Shown one piece after another: positions 16,396-24,174 of a stretch of DNA of 64,000 nt. The notes beneath the pieces were generated by a model. It searched no databases. It saw only the letters and a list, made by a program, of their open reading frames with translations, and was not told where the DNA came from. The translations under genes and the position numbers were made by a program. The stretch comes from Pedobacter sp. D749. Its GTDB lineage: Bacteria > Bacteroidota > Bacteroidia > Sphingobacteriales > Sphingobacteriaceae. Positions within the stretch are counted from its first letter, which is position 1; each line of letters begins with the position of its first letter. The stretch lies in NCBI RefSeq assembly GCF_019317285.1, contig NZ_CP079218.1:5022001-5086000 (forward strand), read 5' to 3'.

Positions 16396-16503
16396 CATCG
16401 TGCCGTCATCTCGATCCTATAGCTATCGGATGAAGCGAAGCGAAATGGAGAGATCTATCGAGATAGATTTCTCGACTACGTTGCACTCCGCTCGAAATGA
16501 CGA
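16396..16503. repeat. Dispersed GTCAT...ATGAC extragenic palindrome
   Basis: The stretch opens with GTCATCTCGATCC and closes with CTCCGCTCGAAATGAC, with internal partial inverted repeats (GAGATCTATC/GATAGATTTCTC). It belongs to the GTCAT family also seen at 17155, 19021, 24048 and 55676. Confidence 0.6.
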
Positions 16504-16522
16504 CCGCGGTAATAACAGAAAT

Positions 16523-16554
16523 AAAAAAGGGAAAACGTTTCCATTTTCCCTCTT
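16523..16554 (-). terminator. Intrinsic terminator of def
   Basis: Read on the minus strand: an 8-bp stem AGGGAAAA/TTTTCCCT with an 8-nt loop, then a T tract (plus-strand A run at 16523-16528), 19 bp beyond the def stop. Confidence 0.75.
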
Positions 16555-16572
16555 ACATCTTCCATTTTAAGC

Positions 16573-17133
16573 CTATCTTTTTTTGCTCTTATTCGGAAAC
16601 TTCATTTTGTAATCTGTTTTGATATTTCCTTTCGAAATCGCATCCAGTTTACTTTTAAGCATGGTTTTACGCAATACACTTACTTTGTCTGTAAAGAGTT
16701 TACCTTCAATATGGTCGTATTCGTGCTGGATTACACGTGCAGGCATTCCATCAACATCATCAGTATGCTCTATCCAGTTTTCGTCGAAATAGGTGATCTT
16801 GATATTTGGCTTGCGCATAATGTTTTCGCGGATATCAGGAATGCTTAAACAACCTTCGTTAAAACTCCAGGCTTCGCCAGTTTCTTCTAAAATTCTGGCA
16901 TTGATAAATACTTTTTTATAGCCTGGATTACCGTCTTCATCTTCTCCGGTATCTACAATAAACAAACGGATCGGTAAACCAATCTGAGGTGCAGCAAGAC
17001 CCACCCCATTGGCGTAATACATGGTGTCGAACATATCGCTGATTAATTGTTTTAATTCCGGATAATCTTTATCGATATCGGTACCCACCTTTTTTAAAAC
17101 CGGATCGCCGTAAGCTACTATTGGTAATTTCAT
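16573..17133 (-). CDS. def: Peptide deformylase
   Basis: A 186-residue metalloenzyme that removes the N-formyl group from nascent proteins. All three motifs are present: GVGLAAPQIG at 43-52, EGCLS at 93-97 with the metal Cys, and QHEYDHIEG at 136-144 with the two metal His and catalytic Glu. The frame is open to 17160, but the ATG at 17133 gives the normal start MKLPIVAYGDPVL; the longer version would begin inside a repeat hairpin. Confidence 0.96.
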   Translation of the reverse strand: MKLPIVAYGDPVLKKVGTDIDKDYPELKQLISDMFDTMYYANGVGLAAPQIGLPIRLFIVDTGEDEDGNPGYKKVFINARILEETGEAWSFNEGCLSIPDIRENIMRKPNIKITYFDENWIEHTDDVDGMPARVIQHEYDHIEGKLFTDKVSVLRKTMLKSKLDAISKGNIKTDYKMKFPNKSKKR

Positions 17134-17154
17134 TGTATAGTATTTTATGTTGTC

Positions 17155-17237
17155 CGTCATTGCGAGGCACGAAGCAATCTTAAAGCGCTGGGTGAACTAG
17201 CGATTGTTGTAGGATTGCTTCGTGCCTCGCAATGACG
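17155..17237. repeat. Extragenic hairpin with 25-bp perfect inverted arms
   Basis: The arm 17155-17179 (starts CGTCATTGCGAGGCACGAAG) is the exact reverse complement of 17213-17237, around a 33-nt spacer. It lies between def and the M16 peptidase gene. The inner sequence AATCTTAAAGCG is shared with the palindrome at 19021. Confidence 0.9.
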
Positions 17238-17283
17238 AAAAAAGTCAAGCAATGCAAATCGCATTTTTTTACAAAAATAACAA

Positions 17284-18516
17284 TTATTCCTCTATTGGGC
17301 AGAAAGTAAAGATATTCAGTTGCTCAATATTTAAAATCTCATCCGTAACTTCTGCCATTTGGCTGGTTGTAACTGCATTTATTTTCTCAAAAACAGTTTC
17401 CAGAGAATCGATCTTGTTGTGATCGATCAGGCTTTTGGCCATTGAAATGATTAAACCAATCCTGTTTTCTTCTCCCAAAGCAATCTGTCCGATAAATTTA
17501 TTCTTGGCTTTTTGTAACTGCAATTCATTTAGAGGATGTTCTCTCAGCTTTTTGATCTCCTTAAAGATTAAAGAGAGCGCTTTGACTTGTTTTTCTTTAT
17601 CTGTTCCGAAATAAATGGAAAAAATACCAGTATCACTCAAGGGCGAAAAATTGGATTCGATGGTATAAGCAATCCCGTATTTCTCCCTGATCTGCAGGTT
17701 TAAAACAGAGCTCATTCCATTACCACCAAAGTAATTGTTAAGCAGCATTAAAGGAACTTTTTGCGACTGATAGGTAGAATAGGCCTGTGTACCTAAAATA
17801 CAATGCGCCTGCATAATTGGTTTGTAAATGGTAGTATTGCTCTGTGGAAGTATGCCTGGTTTAATTCTTTTTTTAACCGGATTATTCTCTTCAGCATCAG
17901 CAAAATACTTGTTTCCTTTATTTACAACGCTGTTTAAAGTATAATTTCCTAAAACAGCCACCACAATTTCGTTGGTGCGGTAATTGGCTTTTCTGAACTT
18001 GATGACATCCTCACGGGTAAAGTTTTGAACAGATTCTGATGTACCCAAAATATTGTTTCCCAATGCATGCCCGGCGAAAAGCATATCTTCGAAATCATCA
18101 TTAATAGCTTCTTCGGGCTGATCTAAATAAGATGAAATTTCGTCCAGAATTACACTTTTTTCTTTATCCATTTCTTCTTCAGGAAAAGTAGAATGGAAGA
18201 TAATGTCGTTAAAGAGATCTAAAGTTCTATCTAAATAAGGATTTAAAAAAGAAGCATGTACGCAGGTATATTCTTTTGTGGTATAGGCATTTAAGTCTGC
18301 CCCAACGCTCTCCAGCCGGTTTAAAATCTGGTTGGTGCTTCGTTTTTCGGTACGCTTAAAGATCAGGTGCTCAATAAAATGTGCTAAACCTGCTTTCCCT
18401 TCAGGCTCGTCCCGCGATCCTGTATTAACGATAATGCATGCGTGGGATATGGCAGAGGCCGCAGGCACATGCAATATGCGTATGCCATTTGGCAAAGTGT
18501 GAACATTGTATTCCAT
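17284..18516 (-). CDS. M16 family zinc peptidase (pitrilysin/MPP-like)
   Basis: A 410-residue single-chain M16B-type peptidase. The inverted zinc motif HFIEH is at 46-50, followed by the downstream Glu in SVILDEI near 126-132. The second half holds the FGGNGMSSVLNLQIREKYGIAYTIES segment conserved in processing-peptidase folds. No signal peptide is visible, so it is probably cytoplasmic. The substrate is unknown. It has its own -7 box at 18524-18531. Confidence 0.9.
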   Translation of the reverse strand: MEYNVHTLPNGIRILHVPAASAISHACIIVNTGSRDEPEGKAGLAHFIEHLIFKRTEKRSTNQILNRLESVGADLNAYTTKEYTCVHASFLNPYLDRTLDLFNDIIFHSTFPEEEMDKEKSVILDEISSYLDQPEEAINDDFEDMLFAGHALGNNILGTSESVQNFTREDVIKFRKANYRTNEIVVAVLGNYTLNSVVNKGNKYFADAEENNPVKKRIKPGILPQSNTTIYKPIMQAHCILGTQAYSTYQSQKVPLMLLNNYFGGNGMSSVLNLQIREKYGIAYTIESNFSPLSDTGIFSIYFGTDKEKQVKALSLIFKEIKKLREHPLNELQLQKAKNKFIGQIALGEENRIGLIISMAKSLIDHNKIDSLETVFEKINAVTTSQMAEVTDEILNIEQLNIFTFCPIEE

Positions 18517-18523
18517 TAAGGGG

Positions 18524-18531
18524 CAAAGATA
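18524..18531 (-). promoter_or_regulatory. -7 box TATCTTTG seven bases before the M16 gene ATG
   Basis: On the minus strand TATCTTTG is followed by 7 nt and then ATG at 18516. It lies in the 26-bp gap after the upstream membrane-protein gene. Confidence 0.5.
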
Positions 18532-18542
18532 AGGCTAATTGC

Positions 18543-18995
18543 TTACAAAGACTCGGTATCCGGGTATTGCAATTGTAAGGCGGAAATCAATTTATCTTTA
18601 GTTGGTCTTTTTAGGACTAGAAAAGCAAAATTAGCGAGACCAAAAATTAAAAAGAAAGCGTTCTGCGTGATAAAAAAGCCTACGATATTAAAAAGTGCCC
18701 CACCTTCTAAAAGTGCTGCGCTGATGATAAATGCACTTTGGTACATGTTGATCTTAGTATCGGCAGTAGCAGATTTATCAATTTTAGAAATTAGATTTCT
18801 GTAGAAGAAAATGCTTCCCGATATGGTAATCAGCCCCATAATCGGAAAAATCGGGTTAAAGGGCGCTGTAGTTTGCGGATTCGCATCAAAAAACATGATT
18901 TCGCGGTTAAGGAAAATGGTTACCAACGCGAAAAGTAAAACGCCTGAGCATAGTGCGAGGTGGATGATTTGGAGTGTTTTTAGTTTGGTGTTCAT
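18543..18995 (-). CDS. Four-helix membrane protein of unknown function
   Basis: A 150-residue protein with four hydrophobic segments, at about 10-30, 47-65, 85-108 and 112-130. A short polar tail follows (RPTKDKLISALQLQYPDTESL). No catalytic or binding motif is visible and I do not recognise the family with confidence. It lies 26 bp upstream of the M16 gene on the same strand, but that gene appears to have its own promoter. Confidence 0.7.
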   Translation of the reverse strand: MNTKLKTLQIIHLALCSGVLLFALVTIFLNREIMFFDANPQTTAPFNPIFPIMGLITISGSIFFYRNLISKIDKSATADTKINMYQSAFIISAALLEGGALFNIVGFFITQNAFFLIFGLANFAFLVLKRPTKDKLISALQLQYPDTESL

Positions 18996-19020
18996 TGTGG
19001 ATTTTAATTAAAAGGATGTT

Positions 19021-19090
19021 CGTCATTCCCGCGCAGGCGGGAATCTTAAAGCGGGTTGCATTAAGATTCCCAATCAAGTTGGGAATGACG
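19021..19090. repeat. Dispersed GTCATTCCC...GGGAATGAC palindrome
   Basis: It begins CGTCATTCCCGC and ends GTTGGGAATGACG, with inner pairs GGGAATCTTA/TAAGATTCCC. It lies just upstream of the membrane protein gene and downstream of the S9 peptidase gene. Confidence 0.75.
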
Positions 19091-19104
19091 AACCTGGTAA
19101 AAAA

Positions 19105-21255
19105 TTATTTAGTTATTCCCTCCAGCGAGAATAAAAACGCCCAGCGTAAGGAGACATCTTTTAAATAATCAAAACGGCCAGAGGCACCGCCATGACCAAA
19201 TTCCATGTTGGTTTTAAGCAATAGCACATTTTTGTCAGTTTTTGTGGCCCTTAATTTAGCTACCCATTTTGCCGGTTCGAAATACTGTACTTGGCTATCG
19301 TGTAAGCCTGTCGTAACCAACATATTTGGGTAAGCTTTTTTCTCAATATTTTCATATGGAGAATAACTTTTCATATAATCGTAAGCCGCTTTTTGTTTCG
19401 GATTGCCCCACTCATCAAATTCGTTTGTGGTAAGTGGAATGCTTTCATCCAGCATAGTATTAATTACATCCACAAAAGGAACATCAGCAATAAGACCGTT
19501 CCATAAATCGGGTGCCATGTTGGCTACGGCTCCCATTAATAAACCACCCGCACTGCCACCATGGGCATATAAATGGCCTTTTGAGGTATATTTCTGATCA
19601 ATTAAATATTCTCCTGCAGCAATAAAATCGGTGAAGGTGTTTTTCTTTTTCATCAGTTTTCCATCTTCGTACCATTGACGGCCCATTTCCTGTCCACCAC
19701 GGATATTGGCGATGGCAAATACAAAGCCTCTATTCAACAAACTCAAACGTGGCGAAGAGAAATAAACATCCGAATTTGAGCCATAAGAACCATAACCATA
19801 AAGTAACAGAGGTGATTTTCCATTCTTTTCGAAGCCCTTTTTATAAACCAGGGCAATTGGCACTTTAGTGCCATCTTTCGCCGTTGCAAAAACACGCTCA
19901 GTAACATAATCTTTCGGATTATAGCCGCCCAGAACTTCCTGTTGTTTCATTAGTTTCTGGTCTTTTTTTATCAGATCGTAATCGTAAGTAGAGTTTGGAG
20001 TAGTTAATGAGGTATAAGCATAACGTAAGGTTGTGCTGTTGTATTCGGGATTTGAGCCTACGCCAGCATCATAAACTGGTTCATCAAATTTGATATAATA
20101 ATCGCTTTTGTCTTTTTTAAGTACACGCAACTCCGTTAATCCGTTTTTACGCTCAGATAAAACAGTGAAATCTTTAAATTCTTCAACGCTTTCCAATAAA
20201 ACATCTGCACGGTGCGGAACCACCTCTTTCCAGTTTTCTTTTTCAGTTTTATCCAGCGGACATTCCATTAAACGGAAATTCTTGGCGTTCCAGTTGGTTA
20301 AGATCAAAAATTTGCCATCAACGGGCATTACATCATACAATACATCTTTTGATCGGGCTGCAAAAACTTTAAAAGGACTTTCCGGATGGTCGGCATCTAC
20401 TATTTTATATTCCGAAGTAAGCGTTCCCTGTGAAGCGATAAAAATATACTTTCCGTTTTTCGATTTGCCTACACCGATATAGTTGGTGTTATCTTTCTCA
20501 TCGTAAACTACCGCATCTGTTTTGGCATCTGAACCTAGTACATGTTTTTTAATTTTTTCACTAAGTAACGTAACAGGATTTTTTGATGTGTAAAAGAACG
20601 TTTTATTATCATTAGCCCAAGCCACCCCACCTTCTGTATTGGTAATGGCATCTTTTAACATTTCGCCAGTCTCTAAATTTTTTATGTTAATGGTGTACTG
20701 ACGGCGCGAAACCTGATCAACACCAAAAGCTAAAAGTTTATTATCGGGACTAACACTAAATCCGGTGGCGCTGTAATAGGAATGGCCTTTTGCCAGTTGA
20801 TCTACATCCAGCAGGATTTCTTCAGCTGCAGATAAACTTCCTTTTTTACGGCAGTATTTAAAATATTGCTGTCCATCCTCTGTGCGTGAGTAATAGTAGT
20901 AGCCATTTCTAAAAACCGGAACCGATTCGTCTTTTTCTTTGATCCGACCTTTCATTTCCTTAAATAAATCTGCCTGAAATTGATCGGTACTCTTCATCAT
21001 GGTATCCAGATAAGCATTTTCGGCTTTTAAATAATCTACCACATTCGTACTGTCTGGTCCTTTTTTAAAGTAATCGATCATCCAATAATAATTATCTACT
21101 ACGGTATCGCCGTGTATAACTCTTTGGTGCGGAATAATTTCCGCTATGGGTGCCTTTGCATCAGGCCACGTTATTGCTTTCATTTCTTTCTTTTGAGGGT
21201 GATTACAAGCCGTAATTGCGCTAAGCAATATAAGACCAGGTAAGATACATTTCAT
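19105..21255 (-). CDS. Prolyl oligopeptidase family S9 peptidase, lipoprotein
   Basis: A 716-residue S9A-type serine peptidase (oligopeptidase B/prolyl oligopeptidase group). The signal MKCILPGLILLSAITAC has a lipobox with Cys17, so it is probably lipidated and periplasmic. A beta-propeller region fills the first 430 residues. The alpha/beta-hydrolase part has GGSAGGLL with the nucleophile Ser568, VPFVDVINTMLD, and the late His in EFGHGGASGR. The frame extends to a TTG at 21282, but the ATG at 21255 gives a cleaner lipoprotein signal. Confidence 0.9.
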   Translation of the reverse strand: MKCILPGLILLSAITACNHPQKKEMKAITWPDAKAPIAEIIPHQRVIHGDTVVDNYYWMIDYFKKGPDSTNVVDYLKAENAYLDTMMKSTDQFQADLFKEMKGRIKEKDESVPVFRNGYYYYSRTEDGQQYFKYCRKKGSLSAAEEILLDVDQLAKGHSYYSATGFSVSPDNKLLAFGVDQVSRRQYTINIKNLETGEMLKDAITNTEGGVAWANDNKTFFYTSKNPVTLLSEKIKKHVLGSDAKTDAVVYDEKDNTNYIGVGKSKNGKYIFIASQGTLTSEYKIVDADHPESPFKVFAARSKDVLYDVMPVDGKFLILTNWNAKNFRLMECPLDKTEKENWKEVVPHRADVLLESVEEFKDFTVLSERKNGLTELRVLKKDKSDYYIKFDEPVYDAGVGSNPEYNSTTLRYAYTSLTTPNSTYDYDLIKKDQKLMKQQEVLGGYNPKDYVTERVFATAKDGTKVPIALVYKKGFEKNGKSPLLLYGYGSYGSNSDVYFSSPRLSLLNRGFVFAIANIRGGQEMGRQWYEDGKLMKKKNTFTDFIAAGEYLIDQKYTSKGHLYAHGGSAGGLLMGAVANMAPDLWNGLIADVPFVDVINTMLDESIPLTTNEFDEWGNPKQKAAYDYMKSYSPYENIEKKAYPNMLVTTGLHDSQVQYFEPAKWVAKLRATKTDKNVLLLKTNMEFGHGGASGRFDYLKDVSLRWAFLFSLEGITK

Positions 21256-21282
21256 AGCGGGTTGATTTCGGTTCAATTGCAA

Positions 21283-21601
21283 TTTAATAATTTAGTTCAA
21301 TAGTTCATTAGCCATTGGTTGATTAGTGGCGTGATGGTTAATTGTAAAAGAGATTGTTTAATCGTTGAATGGTTAGATTGTTACCTTCAAATTGTTTTAG
21401 AGTATTAATTGTTTAACTGTTGTAGGCAACTAACACTTCTGACCTCTGTCCTCAGACTTCGGACTTAAAACAGTTAATCGACTCCAAACGCTCAACCCCA
21501 AACTCATTTCCATTTTCGCAAAAATCCATCAAGCCTATAGATAATCATCCGAATTAGAAAAATTGATGTTAAATTGCCACATCCAAACGGTTTAAATCAT
21601 A
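21283..21601. other. Gene-free divergent spacer with period-8 and period-7 arrays
   Basis: The spacer separates the S9 peptidase and proB starts and holds no convincing gene. It carries four octads with the pattern NNATNGTT at 21351-21382 (for example AGATTGTT, TAATCGTT). Further on there are four heptads at 21441-21468 (GACCTCT, then GACTTCG and GACTTAA). No full TAnnTTTG box was found for either gene. Confidence 0.6.
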
Positions 21602-22681
21602 ATGAAATTAGGGTATAAAAAGATAGTTGTTAAAGTTGGTTCGAATGTAATTACGCAGGCGAATGGTTTGCCGGATGAGGCAAGGATCAAACACCTTGTA
21701 AATCAACTGGCAGATATTAAAACGCAGGGTATTGAAGTAATTTTGGTTTCTTCAGGTGCGGTGGCATCGGGCAGAAGTTTGATCAAAGTATCCGAAAAAC
21801 AGGATGCCGTAACGACCCGACAACTATTGGCGGCCATTGGTCAGGTTAAACTGATCAACACCTACTCCAATTTCTTTGCAGCACATGCTATACAATGCGC
21901 GCAGGTTTTGGTTACCAAAGAAGATTTCCGCGACCGTGCACATTATTTAAACATGAAAAACTGTTTGCAGATCTTGCTTCAGAACGAGGTAATTCCTGTT
22001 GTGAACGAAAACGATGTGGTTTCGGTTACTGAGCTGATGTTTACCGATAACGATGAACTGGCAGGGTTAATTGCTTCGATGTTAAATGCCGATGCCCTGA
22101 TTATTCTGTCGAATGTAAACGGCATCTACAACGGCGATCCGAAAATTGAAAGATCGGCTGTTATTGAGGAAATTAATGGTTCGGTTGCTAACCTGGCATC
22201 CTTTATACAAACGGGCAAATCGCAGTTTGGCCGTGGTGGAATGATTACCAAATCGACCATGGCGCAAAAAGTTGCTAAATTGGGTATAACGGTTCATATT
22301 GCCAATGGAATGAAAGATGATGTGCTGACTTCTCTATTAAACAATCAACTGGTGCATACGCGCTTTGTTCCCGAGAAAAGCAAATCGGGCAAGAAAAAAT
22401 GGATTGCCCATTCCGAAACAGCAGCAACCGGTGTGGTAAAGCTAAACGATGGTGCCAAAACGGTATTAACTTCCGGTAAAGCCACCAGTTTATTACCCGT
22501 AGGAATTATCGAAATCCAAACAGACTTTTTAAAAGGTGATATTATTAAAATTATCGACGAAAAAAATAACCTGATTGGATTGGGAATAGCAGAATATGGT
22601 TCTGATAAAGCCAGAGAACGCATCGGACAGAAAAAGCAAAAAGCGCTTGTACATTACGATTATTTTTACTCAGCTATTTAA
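21602..22681 (+). CDS. proB: Glutamate 5-kinase
   Basis: A 359-residue amino-acid kinase doing the first step of proline synthesis, glutamate to gamma-glutamyl phosphate. The kinase domain shows KIVVKVGSNVIT, VSSGAVASG, NENDVVSVTELMFTDNDELAGLIA and the GRGGMITKSTMAQKVAKLG loop. A PUA domain follows at about 275-350. It is followed by proA on the same strand, a classical proBA pair, with a repeat in the 114-bp gap. Confidence 0.95.
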   Translation: MKLGYKKIVVKVGSNVITQANGLPDEARIKHLVNQLADIKTQGIEVILVSSGAVASGRSLIKVSEKQDAVTTRQLLAAIGQVKLINTYSNFFAAHAIQCAQVLVTKEDFRDRAHYLNMKNCLQILLQNEVIPVVNENDVVSVTELMFTDNDELAGLIASMLNADALIILSNVNGIYNGDPKIERSAVIEEINGSVANLASFIQTGKSQFGRGGMITKSTMAQKVAKLGITVHIANGMKDDVLTSLLNNQLVHTRFVPEKSKSGKKKWIAHSETAATGVVKLNDGAKTVLTSGKATSLLPVGIIEIQTDFLKGDIIKIIDEKNNLIGLGIAEYGSDKARERIGQKKQKALVHYDYFYSAI

Positions 22682-22686
22682 AGGTT

Positions 22687-22782
22687 TAACCACAGAGCAC
22701 ACAGAGAAAAAATCACAGAGTGGCACAGAGTTAAGCAAATTCTCTCTTTTCCTCGGTGTGAAACTCGGTAACCTCTGTGGTA
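22687..22782. repeat. CCACAGAG...CTCTGTGG dispersed palindrome between proB and proA
   Basis: Outer arms CCACAGAG (22690-22697) and CTCTGTGG (22773-22780) enclose further CACAGAG copies. Related CCACAGAT...ATCTGTGG elements lie at 44601 and 51209. Confidence 0.7.
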
Positions 22783-22795
22783 GAAAAAGAAAAAA

Positions 22796-24043
22796 ATGGA
22801 TTACAAACAATATTTCGAAAAAGCAAAACTGGCTGGTCGCACTTTGATTAGCTTTGGTAAAGAAAAAACAAATGCAGTTCTAACAGATCTGGCTGAGGCT
22901 TTAGTGACCAATACAGCAGAAATCCTTACTGAAAACACAAAGGATTTAGCCAAAATGACCATCGAAGACCCCAAATACGACAGGCTAAAGTTGAGCGCCG
23001 CACGCATTGCAGATATTGCTAATGATCTTAAAAATGTTGCAGGCTTAAACAGCCCCCTAGGTAAAATTCTTTCAGATAAAACGCTGGAAAATCAGCTACA
23101 TATCCAAAAGGTTAGTGTGCCTTTGGGTGTTGTAGGTGTAATTTACGAAGCACGGCCTAATGTTACTGCCGATGTGTTTTCGCTTTGTTTTAAGGCCGGG
23201 AATGTTGCCGTGTTAAAAGGTGGCAGCGACGCTGAATTTTCTAACCTGGCGATTGCAAAAGTGATACATCAGGTATTGGATAATCATAAAATCAATCGGG
23301 ATGTTTTAACCTTATTACCTGCAGAGAGAACTGCAACCGAAGCTTTATTAAATGCCCAGGGTTTTGTAGATGTATTGATCCCAAGGGGAAGTCAATCGTT
23401 GATTAATTACGTCCGCGAAAACAGTAAAATCCCAGTTATCGAAACCGGTGCGGGCATTGTACATACTTATTTTGATGAATCTGGCAACTTAGATAAAGGT
23501 AAAGCAATTATTTTCAATGCGAAAACCAGGAGGGTAAGTGTATGTAATTCTTTAGATTGTGTGTTAATTAACGAAAATAGACTGAATGATCTGCCTGCAC
23601 TTTTATCCCCTCTTGCAGATGGAAATGTAGAATTATACGCTGATGAGAAAAGTTATGCAATATTAAAATCTTCTTATCCTGCTCACTTACTAAATCAAGC
23701 CACACCAGAACATTTTGGAACGGAATTTTTATCATTAAAGCTGGCTGTTAAAGTTGTAGCGAATTTAGCAGAAGCATTGAACCATATTGCCGATTATAGC
23801 TCGAAACATAGTGAAGCCATTATTTCTGAAGATGCTACCAATATCGCCCAATTTTTAAATGAAGTAGATGCCGCTGCTGTATATGCCAATGCCTCTACAG
23901 GTTTTACCGATGGCGCTCAATTTGGTCTCGGTGCCGAAATTGGTATCAGCACGCAAAAACTTCATGCCCGTGGACCAATGGGTTTGGAAGAATTAACCAG
24001 TTATAAATGGGTGGTACGGGGTGATGGGCAAGTGAGGGGGTAA
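22796..24043 (+). CDS. proA: Gamma-glutamyl phosphate reductase
   Basis: A 415-residue aldehyde-dehydrogenase-fold enzyme reducing gamma-glutamyl phosphate to glutamate semialdehyde with NADPH. It has VPLGVVGVIYEARPNVTADV, LKGGSDAEFSN, the catalytic Cys region TRRVSVCNSLDCVL and the C-terminal GAEIGISTQKLHARGPMGLEELTSYKWVVRGDGQVR. Length is normal. Probably cotranscribed with proB. Confidence 0.95.
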   Translation: MDYKQYFEKAKLAGRTLISFGKEKTNAVLTDLAEALVTNTAEILTENTKDLAKMTIEDPKYDRLKLSAARIADIANDLKNVAGLNSPLGKILSDKTLENQLHIQKVSVPLGVVGVIYEARPNVTADVFSLCFKAGNVAVLKGGSDAEFSNLAIAKVIHQVLDNHKINRDVLTLLPAERTATEALLNAQGFVDVLIPRGSQSLINYVRENSKIPVIETGAGIVHTYFDESGNLDKGKAIIFNAKTRRVSVCNSLDCVLINENRLNDLPALLSPLADGNVELYADEKSYAILKSSYPAHLLNQATPEHFGTEFLSLKLAVKVVANLAEALNHIADYSSKHSEAIISEDATNIAQFLNEVDAAAVYANASTGFTDGAQFGLGAEIGISTQKLHARGPMGLEELTSYKWVVRGDGQVRG

Positions 24044-24047
24044 TATT

Positions 24048-24083
24048 ATTGTCATTCTGAGCGCAGCGAAGAATCTTTTTTGG
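24048..24083. repeat. Partial GTCATTCTGAGCGCAGCGAAGAATC dispersed repeat
   Basis: A single arm of the GTCAT family (GTCATTCTGAGCGCAGCGAA) lies 5 bp after the proA stop, without a matching second arm. Confidence 0.5.
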
Positions 24084-24084
24084 G

Positions 24085-24157
24085 TTGATAGTTTATGGCC
24101 ATGGTTTTTTAGCCACAATGGCCATCAACTATGAGCCAAAGGGCCATGGGCTATCAA
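24085..24157. repeat. Inverted heptad array (GCCATNN/ACTATNN) near the beta-CASP gene 3' end
   Basis: On the plus strand, units starting GCCA, GCCAT, ACTAT, GCCA, GCCAT and GCTAT follow each other every 7-9 nt from 24112 to 24156. The preceding 25 nt carry the units in opposite orientation, so TTGATAG at 24085 pairs with CTATCAA at 24151. It lies 17 bp beyond the stop of the minus-strand nuclease gene. The array at 43429-43456 uses the same units. Confidence 0.6.
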
Positions 24158-24174
24158 TCTAATGACCAACTGAA

